NCBI GenBank assembly: GCA_021801265.1
Contig: JAJYYE010000001.1
Span: 1-64,000 of the forward strand
Origin: Pseudomonadota bacterium
Lineage (GTDB): Bacteria; Pseudomonadota; Gammaproteobacteria; Halothiobacillales; Halothiobacillaceae
Reading direction: 5' to 3'
DNA: 64,000 nt
Below, piece by piece: positions 42,003 through 52,835 of the stretch; the first letter of the stretch is position 1, and every line of letters begins with the position of its first letter. Under the pieces are notes generated by a model. That model was not told the origin of the DNA, did no database searches, and saw nothing but the letters and a program-made list of their open reading frames with translations. The translations under genes and the position numbers were made by a program.

Positions 42003-42144
42003 ACTCAAAACTCAAGTTAAAACTTTTGCTTAAAAGATTATTTTTTGTGATGATCCTGTCAAATAAAACAGTTACAACGAAACAGGAATGCAGACATCCC
42101 AGTTTGAATAGTCAACTCGATCACATTCATGGAGAATTAATCAT

Positions 42145-42453
42145 ATGTCCCTTATCAAAAAGCCGCTGAAAACCCGCCCGGTCTGCAAAGTCACCTTCAC
42201 CTTGCCGTCAGCCGTGAGCACGGATGCCAAAACTGTCACCCTGGTCGGTGACTTTAATGAATGGTCCGAAACCAGCCACCCGCTCAAATACAAAGCAGAT
42301 GGCCTATTCAGTGTGACCCTCGACTTGCCAACCGATCATCGCTATCAGTTCCGTTATCTGGTCGATGGGACCAGCTGGCACAATGATGATGCGGCGGATG
42401 AATACGTTCCTACCCCATTCGGCAACGACACCAACAGCATAGTTCATACCTAA
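42145..42453 (+). CDS. Stand-alone glycogen-binding (CBM48/AMPK-beta-like) domain protein
   Basis: TVTLVGDFNEWSETSHPLKYKADGLFSVTLDLPTDHRYQFRYLVDG. Confidence 0.88.
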   Translation: MSLIKKPLKTRPVCKVTFTLPSAVSTDAKTVTLVGDFNEWSETSHPLKYKADGLFSVTLDLPTDHRYQFRYLVDGTSWHNDDAADEYVPTPFGNDTNSIVHT

Positions 42454-42507
42454 GAACCTGCTCATTGCTGTATTTGGTTTTTTATTTTGCTTGACGAGAA
42501 AAGCCCC

Positions 42508-43401
42508 ATGGATCGACTTGAAGCACTCAACGCGCAGTTTGCAGGCTGCCCCGACCTTGAATTTATCAAAATTGGTGATTTAATCCTTGCCAAAATCGAT
42601 ACGCCACTCGCCCGCGCGATGGTTGCCGTGCAAGGCGCACAAATCGTTGAATGGAAGCCTGCCGATGAAGAGGATCTCGTCGTTTGGCGCGCTGAGGCGC
42701 CCAGCTACGAAACCGGGAAATCCGTTCGTGGGGGTATCCCGATTTGCTGGCCATGGTTTGGGAACCATGCCACGCTGCCCATGGCGCACGGCTTTGTGCG
42801 CACCATGGAATGGCAACTGATCAATGCAGAGTGCAGCAAAGAGGGCCTGATGAGCCTGCACTGGCGCATCACCGACAGCGCCGAAACCATGGCTTTGTGG
42901 CCTTATCCCTTTGAGCTCGATGTCATCATGCATCTTGGCCGCACGTTGCGCGTACAATTGGTCACACATAACACAGGCTCAGAATCATTCAGCATCACCC
43001 AAGGTCTACACACCTACTTTAAGGTGGGCGACACGCACAGCGTCGTCATTCGTGGTCTTGAGGGAGGGTATTACCTCGACAAGCTCAAAGGGTTTGCCCG
43101 CGCCCAACAAGATGATGTCATTACAATTAATGGCGCATTAGATCGCATTTATTTTGGCACCAGCCATGCGATAGAAATTGAAGACACTGTGTGCAACCGC
43201 ATTATTCTGGTCGAAAAAGAGGGGAGTCATTCAACCGTCGTCTGGAATCCCGACGAGAATGTACCGACGGGCATGCGACCCGACGAATCACGGCAAATGG
43301 TCTGTGTTGAAGCGGTGAATGCGGCGGACGATACAGTCTCCATTGCGCCCGGAGCGCGCAAAATCCTAGGCACCACCGTGTCAATTCGCCGTCTGGACTA
43401 G
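42508..43401 (+). CDS. D-hexose-6-phosphate mutarotase
   Basis: VRGGIPICWPWFGNH; HGFVRTMEW. Confidence 0.93.
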   Translation: MDRLEALNAQFAGCPDLEFIKIGDLILAKIDTPLARAMVAVQGAQIVEWKPADEEDLVVWRAEAPSYETGKSVRGGIPICWPWFGNHATLPMAHGFVRTMEWQLINAECSKEGLMSLHWRITDSAETMALWPYPFELDVIMHLGRTLRVQLVTHNTGSESFSITQGLHTYFKVGDTHSVVIRGLEGGYYLDKLKGFARAQQDDVITINGALDRIYFGTSHAIEIEDTVCNRIILVEKEGSHSTVVWNPDENVPTGMRPDESRQMVCVEAVNAADDTVSIAPGARKILGTTVSIRRLD

Positions 43402-43499
43402 TCGTGGCGCGCTTGAGCCAAAAATTGGGACGGGGGGGCCGTGTTAACGGGGCACTCATCCACTGCTTGCCCGGAAATTCAGCCCGAAATCGGCTAGGC

Positions 43500-44204
43500 T
43501 TAGCCCAACATCATCCGTTGCAATCGCATCACAGCCCGATCCAGCTGCTGCGCCTGCAAAGGCGACAAATCGACAAACTCCACACCAAAAACCCATTCAC
43601 CTGGCGAAATAATTCGTTGATTGCGAATCACTAACGTCACAGACAGATCTGCAAGCCCATCAATGCACAGTTTAACCGGCGTCAAATGGACACCGACATC
43701 CAGACCCACCGCCTGATCTGGTCGCACGGCAATTGCACAACCGCCAGCCGATAGGTCATCCACACGCCCGACCCACAGCGTGCTGGTCGTTGGCTGGAAA
43801 AACTCCACGACGCCAATCACATCGGGAGGGATACCCACTCGGAACACATTGCGCCGTTGCAACCGATCGATCTGAGTGGGGTAAGGTACTTCAAAATAAC
43901 GGTCATCCCCCTCTACTTTGCCTTTAAGATCATCAACATAGAACCATGATACCAATTGATCAACCACCGCTTGCACTCGAATGCGTTCCGCCGATCGCAA
44001 ATGCTTCACATGGATGGCATCGGGCTGATCAAGCAAAATTTTCCGTCGATCAGGATCATTCCCCACCATGGCTACCGCCACTTGGTAGGCCTCGTCGCCC
44101 TCGGGAATCAACCAAAAATGGCCGCGATCTTCGAAATGCCGCGCCAGAATTTTGTCAATAACCCGAGTGCTACGCGCAGAAATAATGACATCTGCCTCGC
44201 TCAT
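43500..44204 (-). CDS. PilZ / YcgR-like flagellar-brake protein
   Basis: RRNVFRVGIP (RxxxR) and DLSAGG c-di-GMP-binding motifs. Confidence 0.85.
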   Translation of the reverse strand: MSEADVIISARSTRVIDKILARHFEDRGHFWLIPEGDEAYQVAVAMVGNDPDRRKILLDQPDAIHVKHLRSAERIRVQAVVDQLVSWFYVDDLKGKVEGDDRYFEVPYPTQIDRLQRRNVFRVGIPPDVIGVVEFFQPTTSTLWVGRVDDLSAGGCAIAVRPDQAVGLDVGVHLTPVKLCIDGLADLSVTLVIRNQRIISPGEWVFGVEFVDLSPLQAQQLDRAVMRLQRMMLG

Positions 44205-44445
44205 TTTGTCTGGCTCATAAGGTGAGAACTTCCCAAGGTAAAACATTCGGTAAAAACAATCAGCAAAATAGTGGGTAGTTAAAGCCCGCCAATCCAGGGG
44301 CCGACAAACCTTCTGCACAAATTTGAAAGCCCTGTAACGGGCTGAACAAGCCGGGGCGCAGAGAGAATTCTTAAGGCGGACAAAAAAATCCAATTTCGGG
44401 ATTATATACAGAGGCAGCTCTCATTTCCGTGAGTTTTCAGCAGCG

Positions 44446-45693
44446 CTACGCCCAATCAGGTAAACATTTTACCGCCATCTGTAATTTAAGCTCGGCAAAT
44501 ACCGGCAGCCCATCGCGGAAAGGGGGGATATCCTCTCCTTGGATGAGCGGCAGCATATAGCGTCTAGCCGCCGCCGTGATCCCAAAACCATCGGCACGAA
44601 TGTACTCCGCGGGAACGGGCAGTTCCATATCGGCAACTTCATCTAATGGCACGGCGTCCAGTGTCCAAAGGTAGGGCTCATCGGATGTACGCCGAATAGA
44701 CACCATCACATCCGATCGACCAGACATCGCGTGAGTAACAGCAGCGACGCCACAGGCATAGGCTTGCTCCACATCCACTTTTGAAGCGATATGACGCGCC
44801 GAACGTTGAAAGTAATCCGAAACCGCCCAATGGGTTTTGTACCCCAGTTTGCGGGTCAACGTGGCCAGTTGGGGGGCCATCCCCCCTAATTGTTCATGCC
44901 CAAATGTCATGCTCCGCTGCGCCTGCACACAAAACGACAAATCTGAACAGAGCAATCCCTCTGCAACAACGACAATACACCAACCGTACCGCGCGATATA
45001 TTCCTGCAAGGCGGCCGTAAAATCACGCTCAATGAAGGGCGTTTCTGGAAACATCAACAACAGGGGGAAATCCTCTGTTTCAAACGCCAAGCCCGCAGCA
45101 GCAGCCAGCCAGCCTGCGTGCCGCCCCATAACCTCCATGATAAATACCTTGGTCGATGTGCCGGACATCGCCGCCAAATCGCGCGACACCTCACGCACAC
45201 TGGTTGCGATATATTTTGCCGCCGAACCAAAACCGGGGCTGGTGTCAGTTTTTGGCAAATCGTTATCGATGGTCTTGGGCACGCCAATCACGTTCAAGTC
45301 AAGGTCATTGAGACGAGCAAACCGCGCCACTTTGGCCGCTGTCAGCATTGACCCACCGCCCCCGTTATAAATGAATGTACCAATATCATGGGCACGAATC
45401 ACCGCCAACAAACGCGCATATTGCTCGGGGTGTGTATCCGGTTCACCGAGGTCGGCACGGCAAGAACCAAATGCACCGCCCGGCGTATGGCGCAAAGCGG
45501 CAATTTCCGAGGGTGTTTCAAGCGCGAGATCATAAAGCTCCTCGTGCAGAATTCCGAGGATGCCGTCCCGCGCCGCAAACACCTTGCAAAAATGCTCTGG
45601 ATGACGATGAACCGTTTCAATCACGCCGCAGGCACTGGCATTAATAACAGCCGTCACCCCACCGGACTGGGCATACAAAACGTTGTGTGGCAT
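44446..45693 (-). CDS. 6-phosphofructokinase, PPi-dependent type
   Basis: MPHNVLYAQSGGVTAVINASACGV; GGGGS; GVPKTIDNDLPKTD. Confidence 0.88.
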   Translation of the reverse strand: MPHNVLYAQSGGVTAVINASACGVIETVHRHPEHFCKVFAARDGILGILHEELYDLALETPSEIAALRHTPGGAFGSCRADLGEPDTHPEQYARLLAVIRAHDIGTFIYNGGGGSMLTAAKVARFARLNDLDLNVIGVPKTIDNDLPKTDTSPGFGSAAKYIATSVREVSRDLAAMSGTSTKVFIMEVMGRHAGWLAAAAGLAFETEDFPLLLMFPETPFIERDFTAALQEYIARYGWCIVVVAEGLLCSDLSFCVQAQRSMTFGHEQLGGMAPQLATLTRKLGYKTHWAVSDYFQRSARHIASKVDVEQAYACGVAAVTHAMSGRSDVMVSIRRTSDEPYLWTLDAVPLDEVADMELPVPAEYIRADGFGITAAARRYMLPLIQGEDIPPFRDGLPVFAELKLQMAVKCLPDWA

Positions 45694-45788
45694 AGAACCT
45701 CGGATGAACGATTGTGGCTTAAAGGACATAAGGCTATTATGCCTAACGGACATAACCAAATGATTGCTTACTTTTTTAGGAGTTCAGG

Positions 45789-46793
45789 ATGCAGATCGGC
45801 ACCAGCCTCACCCATTGTTTAATTGAACGCCAGCGCGACCACGAAGGCGCTTCAGGTGAATTTACCTTACTGATGAATGACATTGTCACTGCCTGCAAAG
45901 TCATCTCCAGCTATGTCAACAAGGGCAACCTGATCGGAATTCTTGGCTCCGCTGAAACTGAGAATATTCAAGGCGAAACCCAGAAGAAGCTCGATATCAT
46001 CTCCAACGATGTATTCACCAACACGCTGATGAACGGCACTCAGGTCGCAGCTTTGGCTTCTGAAGAAATGGATGAAGTTTATCACCTGCCCAAAGGTGCC
46101 AAGCGCGGCAAGTATTTGTGTGTGTATGATCCACTCGATGGCTCATCTAACATTGATGTGAACGTCACCGTCGGTACGATTTTCTCTGTTCTGCGGGCGC
46201 CTGAAGGCGTCGAGAACCCGACCGAAGCGGACTTCATGTTACCCGGCACCGAGCAAGTAGCCGCCGGTTACTGCATTTATGGCCCGTCTACCATCATGAT
46301 TCTGACCACGGGTCAGGGCGTCGATGGCTTTACCTTGGATATGGATATTGGCGAGTTCAAACTCACGCATCCCGACATCATGATCCCAGAAGACACCAAG
46401 GAATTCGCCATCAATATGTCAAATCAGCGGTTTTGGGACGCGCCGGTCAAACGCTACATTGATGAATGCCTGGCCGGAAAGGAAGGCCCGCGCGGTAAAG
46501 ACTTCAACATGCGTTGGGTTGCCTCCATGGTGGCTGAAGTTCACCGCATTCTGACGCGCGGCGGTGTATTTCTATACCCAGTTGACAGCAAAATCCGTGC
46601 TCAAGGCGGCAAACTGCGCCTGATGTATGAAGCCAACCCGATGGCCATGATTATCGAACAAGCTGGCGGCATGGCCATCACCGGCCCAGAGCGCATTATG
46701 GCAATCAAACCCCACAAACTGCATCAGCGCGTGCCGGTGATTTTGGGCTCTAAAAACGAAGTGCAAGTGCTGCTCGACTACCACACCGCTTAA
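45789..46793 (+). CDS. fbp: Fructose-1,6-bisphosphatase class 1
   Basis: [43 protein letters not shown]. Confidence 0.97.
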   Translation: MQIGTSLTHCLIERQRDHEGASGEFTLLMNDIVTACKVISSYVNKGNLIGILGSAETENIQGETQKKLDIISNDVFTNTLMNGTQVAALASEEMDEVYHLPKGAKRGKYLCVYDPLDGSSNIDVNVTVGTIFSVLRAPEGVENPTEADFMLPGTEQVAAGYCIYGPSTIMILTTGQGVDGFTLDMDIGEFKLTHPDIMIPEDTKEFAINMSNQRFWDAPVKRYIDECLAGKEGPRGKDFNMRWVASMVAEVHRILTRGGVFLYPVDSKIRAQGGKLRLMYEANPMAMIIEQAGGMAITGPERIMAIKPHKLHQRVPVILGSKNEVQVLLDYHTA

Positions 46794-46800
46794 TTGCCAT

Positions 46801-46870
46801 TGAATGCGTGGGTTAACTAGCGCATTCAAATTCACTGTGAATAAAAAAAGCCCCGTTTTGGGGCTTTTTT
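46801..46870 (+). terminator. Hairpin plus intrinsic terminator after fbp, potentially bidirectional
   Basis: TGAATGCG...CGCATTCA (46801-46828), then AAAAAAGCCCCgttttGGGGCTTTTTT (46844-46870). Confidence 0.85.
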
Positions 46871-46992
46871 AGCTAATCAATCGCGAATATTTATTGCGCT
46901 GAGGCAATCTTAGCGCCACCTGGGCAAGTTTGCTTGTTTGAAGCCAGGAGAGACCCCGCCTACCTTAAATGTCCCGAAACATAAAAGCTCGA

Positions 46993-49900
46993 TCAGACCG
47001 GCCGCCGCACCCGGAACCACAGGGCGTACAGGGCGGGCAGGAACAGGATAGTGAGGAAGGTACCACCAAAAATCCCACCAATCAGCGTGTAGGCCAGCGG
47101 GCCCCAAAACGTGCTTTCGGTGAGCGGAATGAAGGCCAGTACGGCGGCCAGTGCCGTGAGCACGACCGGGCGGGCGCGGCGAATGGTCGCCTCGATGACA
47201 GCGGTATAGCGATCCTGTCCATGGCGTTCATTCTCGTTGATCTGCCCGACCAAAATCAGCGTGTTACGCATCAAAATCCCCGCTAGGCCGATCAGGCCCA
47301 ATAAGGCCACAAAGCCGAAGGGTTGATTGAAGATCGCCAAGGAGGCCACGGCACCAATCAGCCCCAGTGGGGCGGTGAGCAGCACCATGAGCAGCCCCGG
47401 AAAGGAACGCATGATGAGCATGATCAACGTAAGCATCAGCAGTACCATCACCGGCATCACCTTGGCAATCGAGGCTTGCGCCTTGGCAGATTCTTCAACC
47501 GAGCCACCGATCTGGATGTCATATCCCAGCGGTAAATCAGCACGAATTTTATCCAGCTTAGTCCAAACAGCCGCCGTGACATCGGGCGGTTGTGCGCCGG
47601 TGACTTCTGCATCGATATTGATCGACGGGTCGCGATTCCGGCGCTTCATGACCGGATACTCATACCGCGTTTCAATTTGTCCAAGCTGCCCCAAGGGCAC
47701 AGTTTGGCCATTAGCCAATCGAATCGGCAAGGTTTCAAGCTGCGCCAAATCGCGCGCGGGTAGGGGCGAACCGCGCACCATCAGATTTACGGTACGAATA
47801 TCCACCCGCAGTTGCGTTACCGGTGTGCCAGACAACCACGTTTGGGTTTGCGCCTCAATCGCTTGCGGCGTCAGGCCCAAAGCCGCCAGCCGGGCCTGAT
47901 CCAGTTTGAGACTCAACACCGGCATTTTTTCACCCCATGACAAATGCGGGTTGATAGTGTGTGGGTTTTCGGCCATCACGGCGCGTACCTGATCGCCAAT
48001 ACGGCGCAACTCATCGATATCTGGACCCATGACTCGGAATTGCACTGGCCAGATAACGGGCGGGCCGTACAACAACGGGTGAGGCCGCACTTGCGCCTCA
48101 GGGAAATCGCCTGCGTCGATTTTTTTCTGCAGCATGACTTGCAGTTCATCCCGCTCGATGGCGTTATGCGCTACAGCGATAATTTTGGCAAACGCTGGGT
48201 TGGGTAATTCGGGATTCAATGCGAGGAAAAACCGCGGGGCGCCTTGGCCGATATAGGTTGAAAGTGATGCAAGTTGCGGTGCCCCTTTGATCGCGGCCTC
48301 CAACCGATGTGCGACTTTTTCGGTAGCTGCAATGGATGAGCCTTCAGGCAAGTCAATATCAATCAAGAGCTCCGGTCGATCGGAGCTGGGGAAAAATTGT
48401 TTTGCGACGCCTTTACCCATCACCGCCACGGAAGCCAGGAACAACAGCACGGTGGTACCCGCCACCAGCCAGCGGTAATCGACACAAAAAATAACCACGC
48501 GACGCAAGCCGCGATAAATGCGGCTTTGATACATTCCGCTACCGCCCGCAGGATGCGGGATGACTTTGGGCAGAAAATGCACCCCGAGATACGGCGTAAA
48601 TACCACCGCAACCAGCCAGGAGGCGATGAGAGAAATACCTAAAATCCAGAAAATGTTGCCCGCATATTCGCCCACATTCGATTGGGCAAAACCAATCGGC
48701 ACAAAACCCACCACGGTAATCAAGGTACCCACCAGCATCGGCGCAGCAGTAATACGCCAGGCGGCGGCGGCGGCCTCGGTGCGGGATAAACCCTCTTCCA
48801 ATTTCACCAGCATCATTTCGATAGCGATGATGGCGTCATCCACCAGCAAACCGAGCGAGATAATCAGCGCGCCCAAGGTGATACGATCGAGGTTTTTGCC
48901 GGTCATCAGCATCACGCCGAAGGTAATGCCCAAGGTCAGCGGCACGGCCAACGCCACCACCAAGCCAGCACGCAACCCCAGCGCGATAAAACCCACCAGC
49001 ATCACCACGCCCAGCGCGATGAAGAACTTCCATTGAAAGGTATTCACTGCCAGCTTAATGGCATTCGCCTGATCGGTGACTTTGGTTAAGGTCACGCCCA
49101 GCGGCAGTTGCTGTTGTGCGGTTTTCTCAAACTGAGTCAAGCGCTCGCCCAAGGCTAAACCATTGGCGTTTTTCGCCATAATCACGCCGACCATCACCGC
49201 GTTTTGGCCATTGTTTTGAATGATGAAACTCGGCGGATCGGCATAACCTCGCCGCACGGTCGCAATATCACCCAGGCGAATCACCCGCCCATCAATGGCC
49301 AAGGCGGTGTTTTCAATCCGCCCAATGATGCCCGGCGTGCGCGCGGCATAGCCCGCATCCACCCGAAAATACAGGCGGGGTCCGGCTGTTTCGACCAAAC
49401 CTGCGGGGGTGATGGTGTTCTGGGCGGCAATCGCCTGGCCAATGGCGGCAGGTGTCAGCCCCATGGTTTGAAGTTTTTTGGGATCCAAATCAACAAACAC
49501 CTGCTCAGGCTGCTCACCCAGAATATGGACTTTGGCCACGCCGGGCACAGCTAAAGCTCCGGTGCGCAAACGCTCGGCTTCCCGCGCTAAATCCCGCTCG
49601 GGCAAGCCGGGCGCGGTGAGTGCATACAGCGTGAAATAGACATCGGAGAAATCATCATTGAAAAAAGGCCCCTGCACACCGGCTGGCAGGTTGGGCGCCT
49701 CATCGCCTAAATGCTTACGCACCTGATAAAACGCGTTTTGCACCTGATCAGGCGGCGTATCTTCACGCAAATCCACCCGCATCTGGATGCTTCCCGGGCG
49801 CGCATAGGTTTCAACCCGATCAAAATAGGGCACGGCTTGCAAGGCCTTTTCCAGCTTATCCGCCACTTGATCCTGCATTTGCTGTGCAGTCGCGCCGGGC

Positions 49901-50115
49901 CATTGCGCCGTCACCACCATGACTTTAATCGTAAAAGTGGGGTCTTCGGCGCGCCCCAACGAAACAAACGAATATACCCCGACCAAGGCCACCATAATGA
50001 TGAAGTACAAGGTGACGGCATGCTCACGTACCGCCAGCGCCGAGAGGTTAAATCCCGAAAAACTGGCGCGATTCGGTTCGCGTTGCCCTGATCCAACCAG
50101 TTTGGGATCGCTCAT
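46993..50115 (-). CDS. RND (AcrB-type) efflux transporter permease
   Basis: 1040 aa, RND topology, VTAQWPGATAQQMQDQVADKLEKAL. Confidence 0.95.
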   Translation of the reverse strand: MSDPKLVGSGQREPNRASFSGFNLSALAVREHAVTLYFIIMVALVGVYSFVSLGRAEDPTFTIKVMVVTAQWPGATAQQMQDQVADKLEKALQAVPYFDRVETYARPGSIQMRVDLREDTPPDQVQNAFYQVRKHLGDEAPNLPAGVQGPFFNDDFSDVYFTLYALTAPGLPERDLAREAERLRTGALAVPGVAKVHILGEQPEQVFVDLDPKKLQTMGLTPAAIGQAIAAQNTITPAGLVETAGPRLYFRVDAGYAARTPGIIGRIENTALAIDGRVIRLGDIATVRRGYADPPSFIIQNNGQNAVMVGVIMAKNANGLALGERLTQFEKTAQQQLPLGVTLTKVTDQANAIKLAVNTFQWKFFIALGVVMLVGFIALGLRAGLVVALAVPLTLGITFGVMLMTGKNLDRITLGALIISLGLLVDDAIIAIEMMLVKLEEGLSRTEAAAAAWRITAAPMLVGTLITVVGFVPIGFAQSNVGEYAGNIFWILGISLIASWLVAVVFTPYLGVHFLPKVIPHPAGGSGMYQSRIYRGLRRVVIFCVDYRWLVAGTTVLLFLASVAVMGKGVAKQFFPSSDRPELLIDIDLPEGSSIAATEKVAHRLEAAIKGAPQLASLSTYIGQGAPRFFLALNPELPNPAFAKIIAVAHNAIERDELQVMLQKKIDAGDFPEAQVRPHPLLYGPPVIWPVQFRVMGPDIDELRRIGDQVRAVMAENPHTINPHLSWGEKMPVLSLKLDQARLAALGLTPQAIEAQTQTWLSGTPVTQLRVDIRTVNLMVRGSPLPARDLAQLETLPIRLANGQTVPLGQLGQIETRYEYPVMKRRNRDPSINIDAEVTGAQPPDVTAAVWTKLDKIRADLPLGYDIQIGGSVEESAKAQASIAKVMPVMVLLMLTLIMLIMRSFPGLLMVLLTAPLGLIGAVASLAIFNQPFGFVALLGLIGLAGILMRNTLILVGQINENERHGQDRYTAVIEATIRRARPVVLTALAAVLAFIPLTESTFWGPLAYTLIGGIFGGTFLTILFLPALYALWFRVRRPV

Positions 50116-51215
50116 GAACCCAACCCCGGCTGGATGCGTACGCGCTCGCCGTCATGCAGACGATTCACGCCCAATGCAACCACCATCGTACCCGTGGGTA
50201 AATCGGTGCTGATGACCGCCTGCTCATGCCCCAAACTCAAGACGTGAATGGGCGTGAATACCGCTTTGCCATCACGCACCACGAATAGTCCCGACCGATC
50301 CCCCTGCCCTAAAATCGCACCAATCGGTACCGTTTTTGACACGGTTTGATCGGCAAACGAGAGTGTGACCGTTTGACCTAAACCCGAAGCGGTCACTGGG
50401 TTCTGCGGCAAATCAAACCGCACCGTCCAGGTGCGGCTTGCGGCATCGACTGCGCCTTCGACCGTCGCAAACGTTGCATCCAGCGAATGAGTCTGGCCAA
50501 AAATTTGCGCCTTGGCCAAATGAGGCAAACCGGCCAAACGCTGCTCCGGCACGGCAACCAAAGCTTGGCGATCACGCGCACCCGCCAGCGTCACTACCGG
50601 CTGCCCGGCACCCACGACCGCACCGCGATCCGCATCCACCGACACGACGACCCCGGCAAACGGCGCTTTCAATTCCGCATAACCCAAGGCCAGCCGTGCT
50701 TGATCAAGTTGCGCGCGCGCGGCAGTTTGCGCGGCACTGGCAGCATTCACATTCGATTTGGCCTGATCGAAATCCTGCGGACTGGTGAGTTTTTGGGCGA
50801 CCATGGATTGAATTCGCTCAAAATTTTGCTGGGCGAACCGCGCCTGCGCTTCGGCCTGCCGGGCTTGTGCGCTACTTGCCGCCACTTTAGCCTGCAAATC
50901 TGCGGGGTCTAATTTTGCCAGCACCTCGCCAGCCTGAACCGACGCGCCACGCTCGACCAAGCGCGCAGCAATCCGCCCGCCGACCTGAAAACCCACCACG
51001 CTTTGCGTGGCCGACACCACCGTACCCGTCAAATTTGGCTGCGCCAGTGCCCCCGCTTGAATCAACGCCACCCGCACGACAGGCGGCGGCGTCTCTACCG
51101 GCGCCCGCTCACTCTTGCAGCCCGCCAACACCATAGCCAACACCATCATTACGCCCAGATTTCGCCCTGGCCGTGTGCATTGTTCCATCATAAATTTCAA
51201 CCTGTTGTATCTCAT
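50112..51215 (-). CDS. RND periplasmic adaptor (membrane fusion protein)
   Basis: Lipoprotein-like signal LAGCKSE; GFQVGGRIAARLVERGASVQAGEVLAKLDPADL; overlaps the permease start. Confidence 0.93.
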   Translation of the reverse strand: MRYNRLKFMMEQCTRPGRNLGVMMVLAMVLAGCKSERAPVETPPPVVRVALIQAGALAQPNLTGTVVSATQSVVGFQVGGRIAARLVERGASVQAGEVLAKLDPADLQAKVAASSAQARQAEAQARFAQQNFERIQSMVAQKLTSPQDFDQAKSNVNAASAAQTAARAQLDQARLALGYAELKAPFAGVVVSVDADRGAVVGAGQPVVTLAGARDRQALVAVPEQRLAGLPHLAKAQIFGQTHSLDATFATVEGAVDAASRTWTVRFDLPQNPVTASGLGQTVTLSFADQTVSKTVPIGAILGQGDRSGLFVVRDGKAVFTPIHVLSLGHEQAVISTDLPTGTMVVALGVNRLHDGERVRIQPGLGS

Positions 51216-51315
51216 AACGCTAACGCGTCAAATGGCACCAAACTCACTTAGCCGCGAAAAACCGCCCCCGCGCTGCCATACTCAAAGCTTTCAATAAATC
51301 CGCTTAAATAATGTT

Positions 51316-52737
51316 ATGACGACACTCGTATGGTTTCGCCAAGATTTACGCTTACAGGATAATCCCGCGCTATCCGCAGCCCTGAACGATGGCCACATCA
51401 TACCGATTTATATCCAAGCCGGTGACGTGGATACCGCACGCGAAGGCAGCGCGGCACGCTGGTGGCGGCATCACAGCCTCAGCGATCTGGCAAGTGGCAT
51501 CGCCGCGCTGGGGAGCCGACTCATCATCCGCCAAGGCGAGCCACTGGCTGAGCTGCAAAAACTGATCCTTCAAACGGGTGCTACGGCCATCGTGTGGAAT
51601 CGCCGTCTTGAACCTGCGGCGATTGCAGCCGATCAAATCATTAAAGCAGCACTCAAGGCCGATGGCATGAACGCACGTTCATTCAACGGCAATTACCTAC
51701 ATGAACCCTGGGAAATTTTGAATAAACAAGGCCAGCCTTTTCAGATATTTACGCCTTACTGGAAAGCCAAAATCGCCGCCGGTTTAGATTTTTCTATCCA
51801 ACCTGCACCGCCAAGTCTGCCACCCGTCGATCAGCGACTCGAAAGTCTTGCGGTTGAAGCACTCGAACTCTTGCCAAATATCCCGTGGGATAAAAACTTT
51901 TACCTCGAATGGATACCCGGCGAAGCCGGTGCTTGGACCCGGTTTGAACAATTTCTGCCGAAAATCGACGACTACGCAGAGGCGCGTAATTTTCTGGTCG
52001 GTACGGGCGTATCCAAACTCTCCGCGCATCTGCACTTTGGCGAAATCACTCCGCGCCAGATCATTCGACATCTTCTGGATATGCGCGGTTCTGTACTCGA
52101 ATCGCGTGGGGTGGCGCATTTCATGCGCGAACTCGGCTGGCGCGAATTTGGCGTGTACCTCGCCTACCACTTCCCGCACACCGTTGATACACCGCTCGAT
52201 AAACGCTTCAACCGATTCCCCTGGCGCGATGCCCCCGATGATCTGCGCGCTTGGCAACGCGGCCAAACCGGCATTCCGGTGGTGGATGCCGCGATGCGCT
52301 GCTTGTGGGTAACGGGCTGGATGCACAACCGCGCACGGATGATTGTCGCCTCAATGCTTACCAAAAACTTGCTCATCGATTGGCGGCTGGGTGCGGCGTG
52401 GTTTATGGATACGCTGGTCGATGCGGATTTGGGGTCCAACACCGCCGGTTGGCAGTGGACGGCGGGCACTGGCGCCGATGCCGCACCATACTTCCGTATT
52501 TTCAACCCCATGTTGCAGGCTGAAAAATTTGATCCCGAGGGCACGTTTATCCGACGCTGGGTACCCGAACTCGCCCGCGCCGACACCAAAACCTTATTTG
52601 CACCCTGGGAAGCCCGCAGTACGGACTTGCTTAGCGCCGGAATTATTTTGGGCACGACGTACCCTACACCCATCACGGAACTCGCGGGCAGCCGCGCACG
52701 TGCGTTGGCGAGTTTTGCCCAAATTAAGAAATATTAG
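51316..52737 (+). CDS. phr: Deoxyribodipyrimidine photolyase
   Basis: MTTLVWFRQDLRLQDNPAL; WMHNRARMIVASMLTKNLLIDWRLGAAWFMDTLVDADLGSNTAGWQW. Confidence 0.96.
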   Translation: MTTLVWFRQDLRLQDNPALSAALNDGHIIPIYIQAGDVDTAREGSAARWWRHHSLSDLASGIAALGSRLIIRQGEPLAELQKLILQTGATAIVWNRRLEPAAIAADQIIKAALKADGMNARSFNGNYLHEPWEILNKQGQPFQIFTPYWKAKIAAGLDFSIQPAPPSLPPVDQRLESLAVEALELLPNIPWDKNFYLEWIPGEAGAWTRFEQFLPKIDDYAEARNFLVGTGVSKLSAHLHFGEITPRQIIRHLLDMRGSVLESRGVAHFMRELGWREFGVYLAYHFPHTVDTPLDKRFNRFPWRDAPDDLRAWQRGQTGIPVVDAAMRCLWVTGWMHNRARMIVASMLTKNLLIDWRLGAAWFMDTLVDADLGSNTAGWQWTAGTGADAAPYFRIFNPMLQAEKFDPEGTFIRRWVPELARADTKTLFAPWEARSTDLLSAGIILGTTYPTPITELAGSRARALASFAQIKKY

Positions 52738-52835
52738 CCGTCTGGGGTTCGACGATTTCTCAGCAGCGATCACTCAACGGCGACTGAAATCTGTCAGAAT
52801 CGTTCCTTTTCTAAAATCGGTTTTCAAACCACCTG

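Noticed and set aside
48560-49036. 158-aa plus-strand ORF in the RND permease
   Set aside because: Antisense to a clear 1040-aa RND gene.
46993-51215. RND pump lacking an outer-membrane factor as a novelty
   Set aside because: Shared TolC-type partners encoded elsewhere are common.
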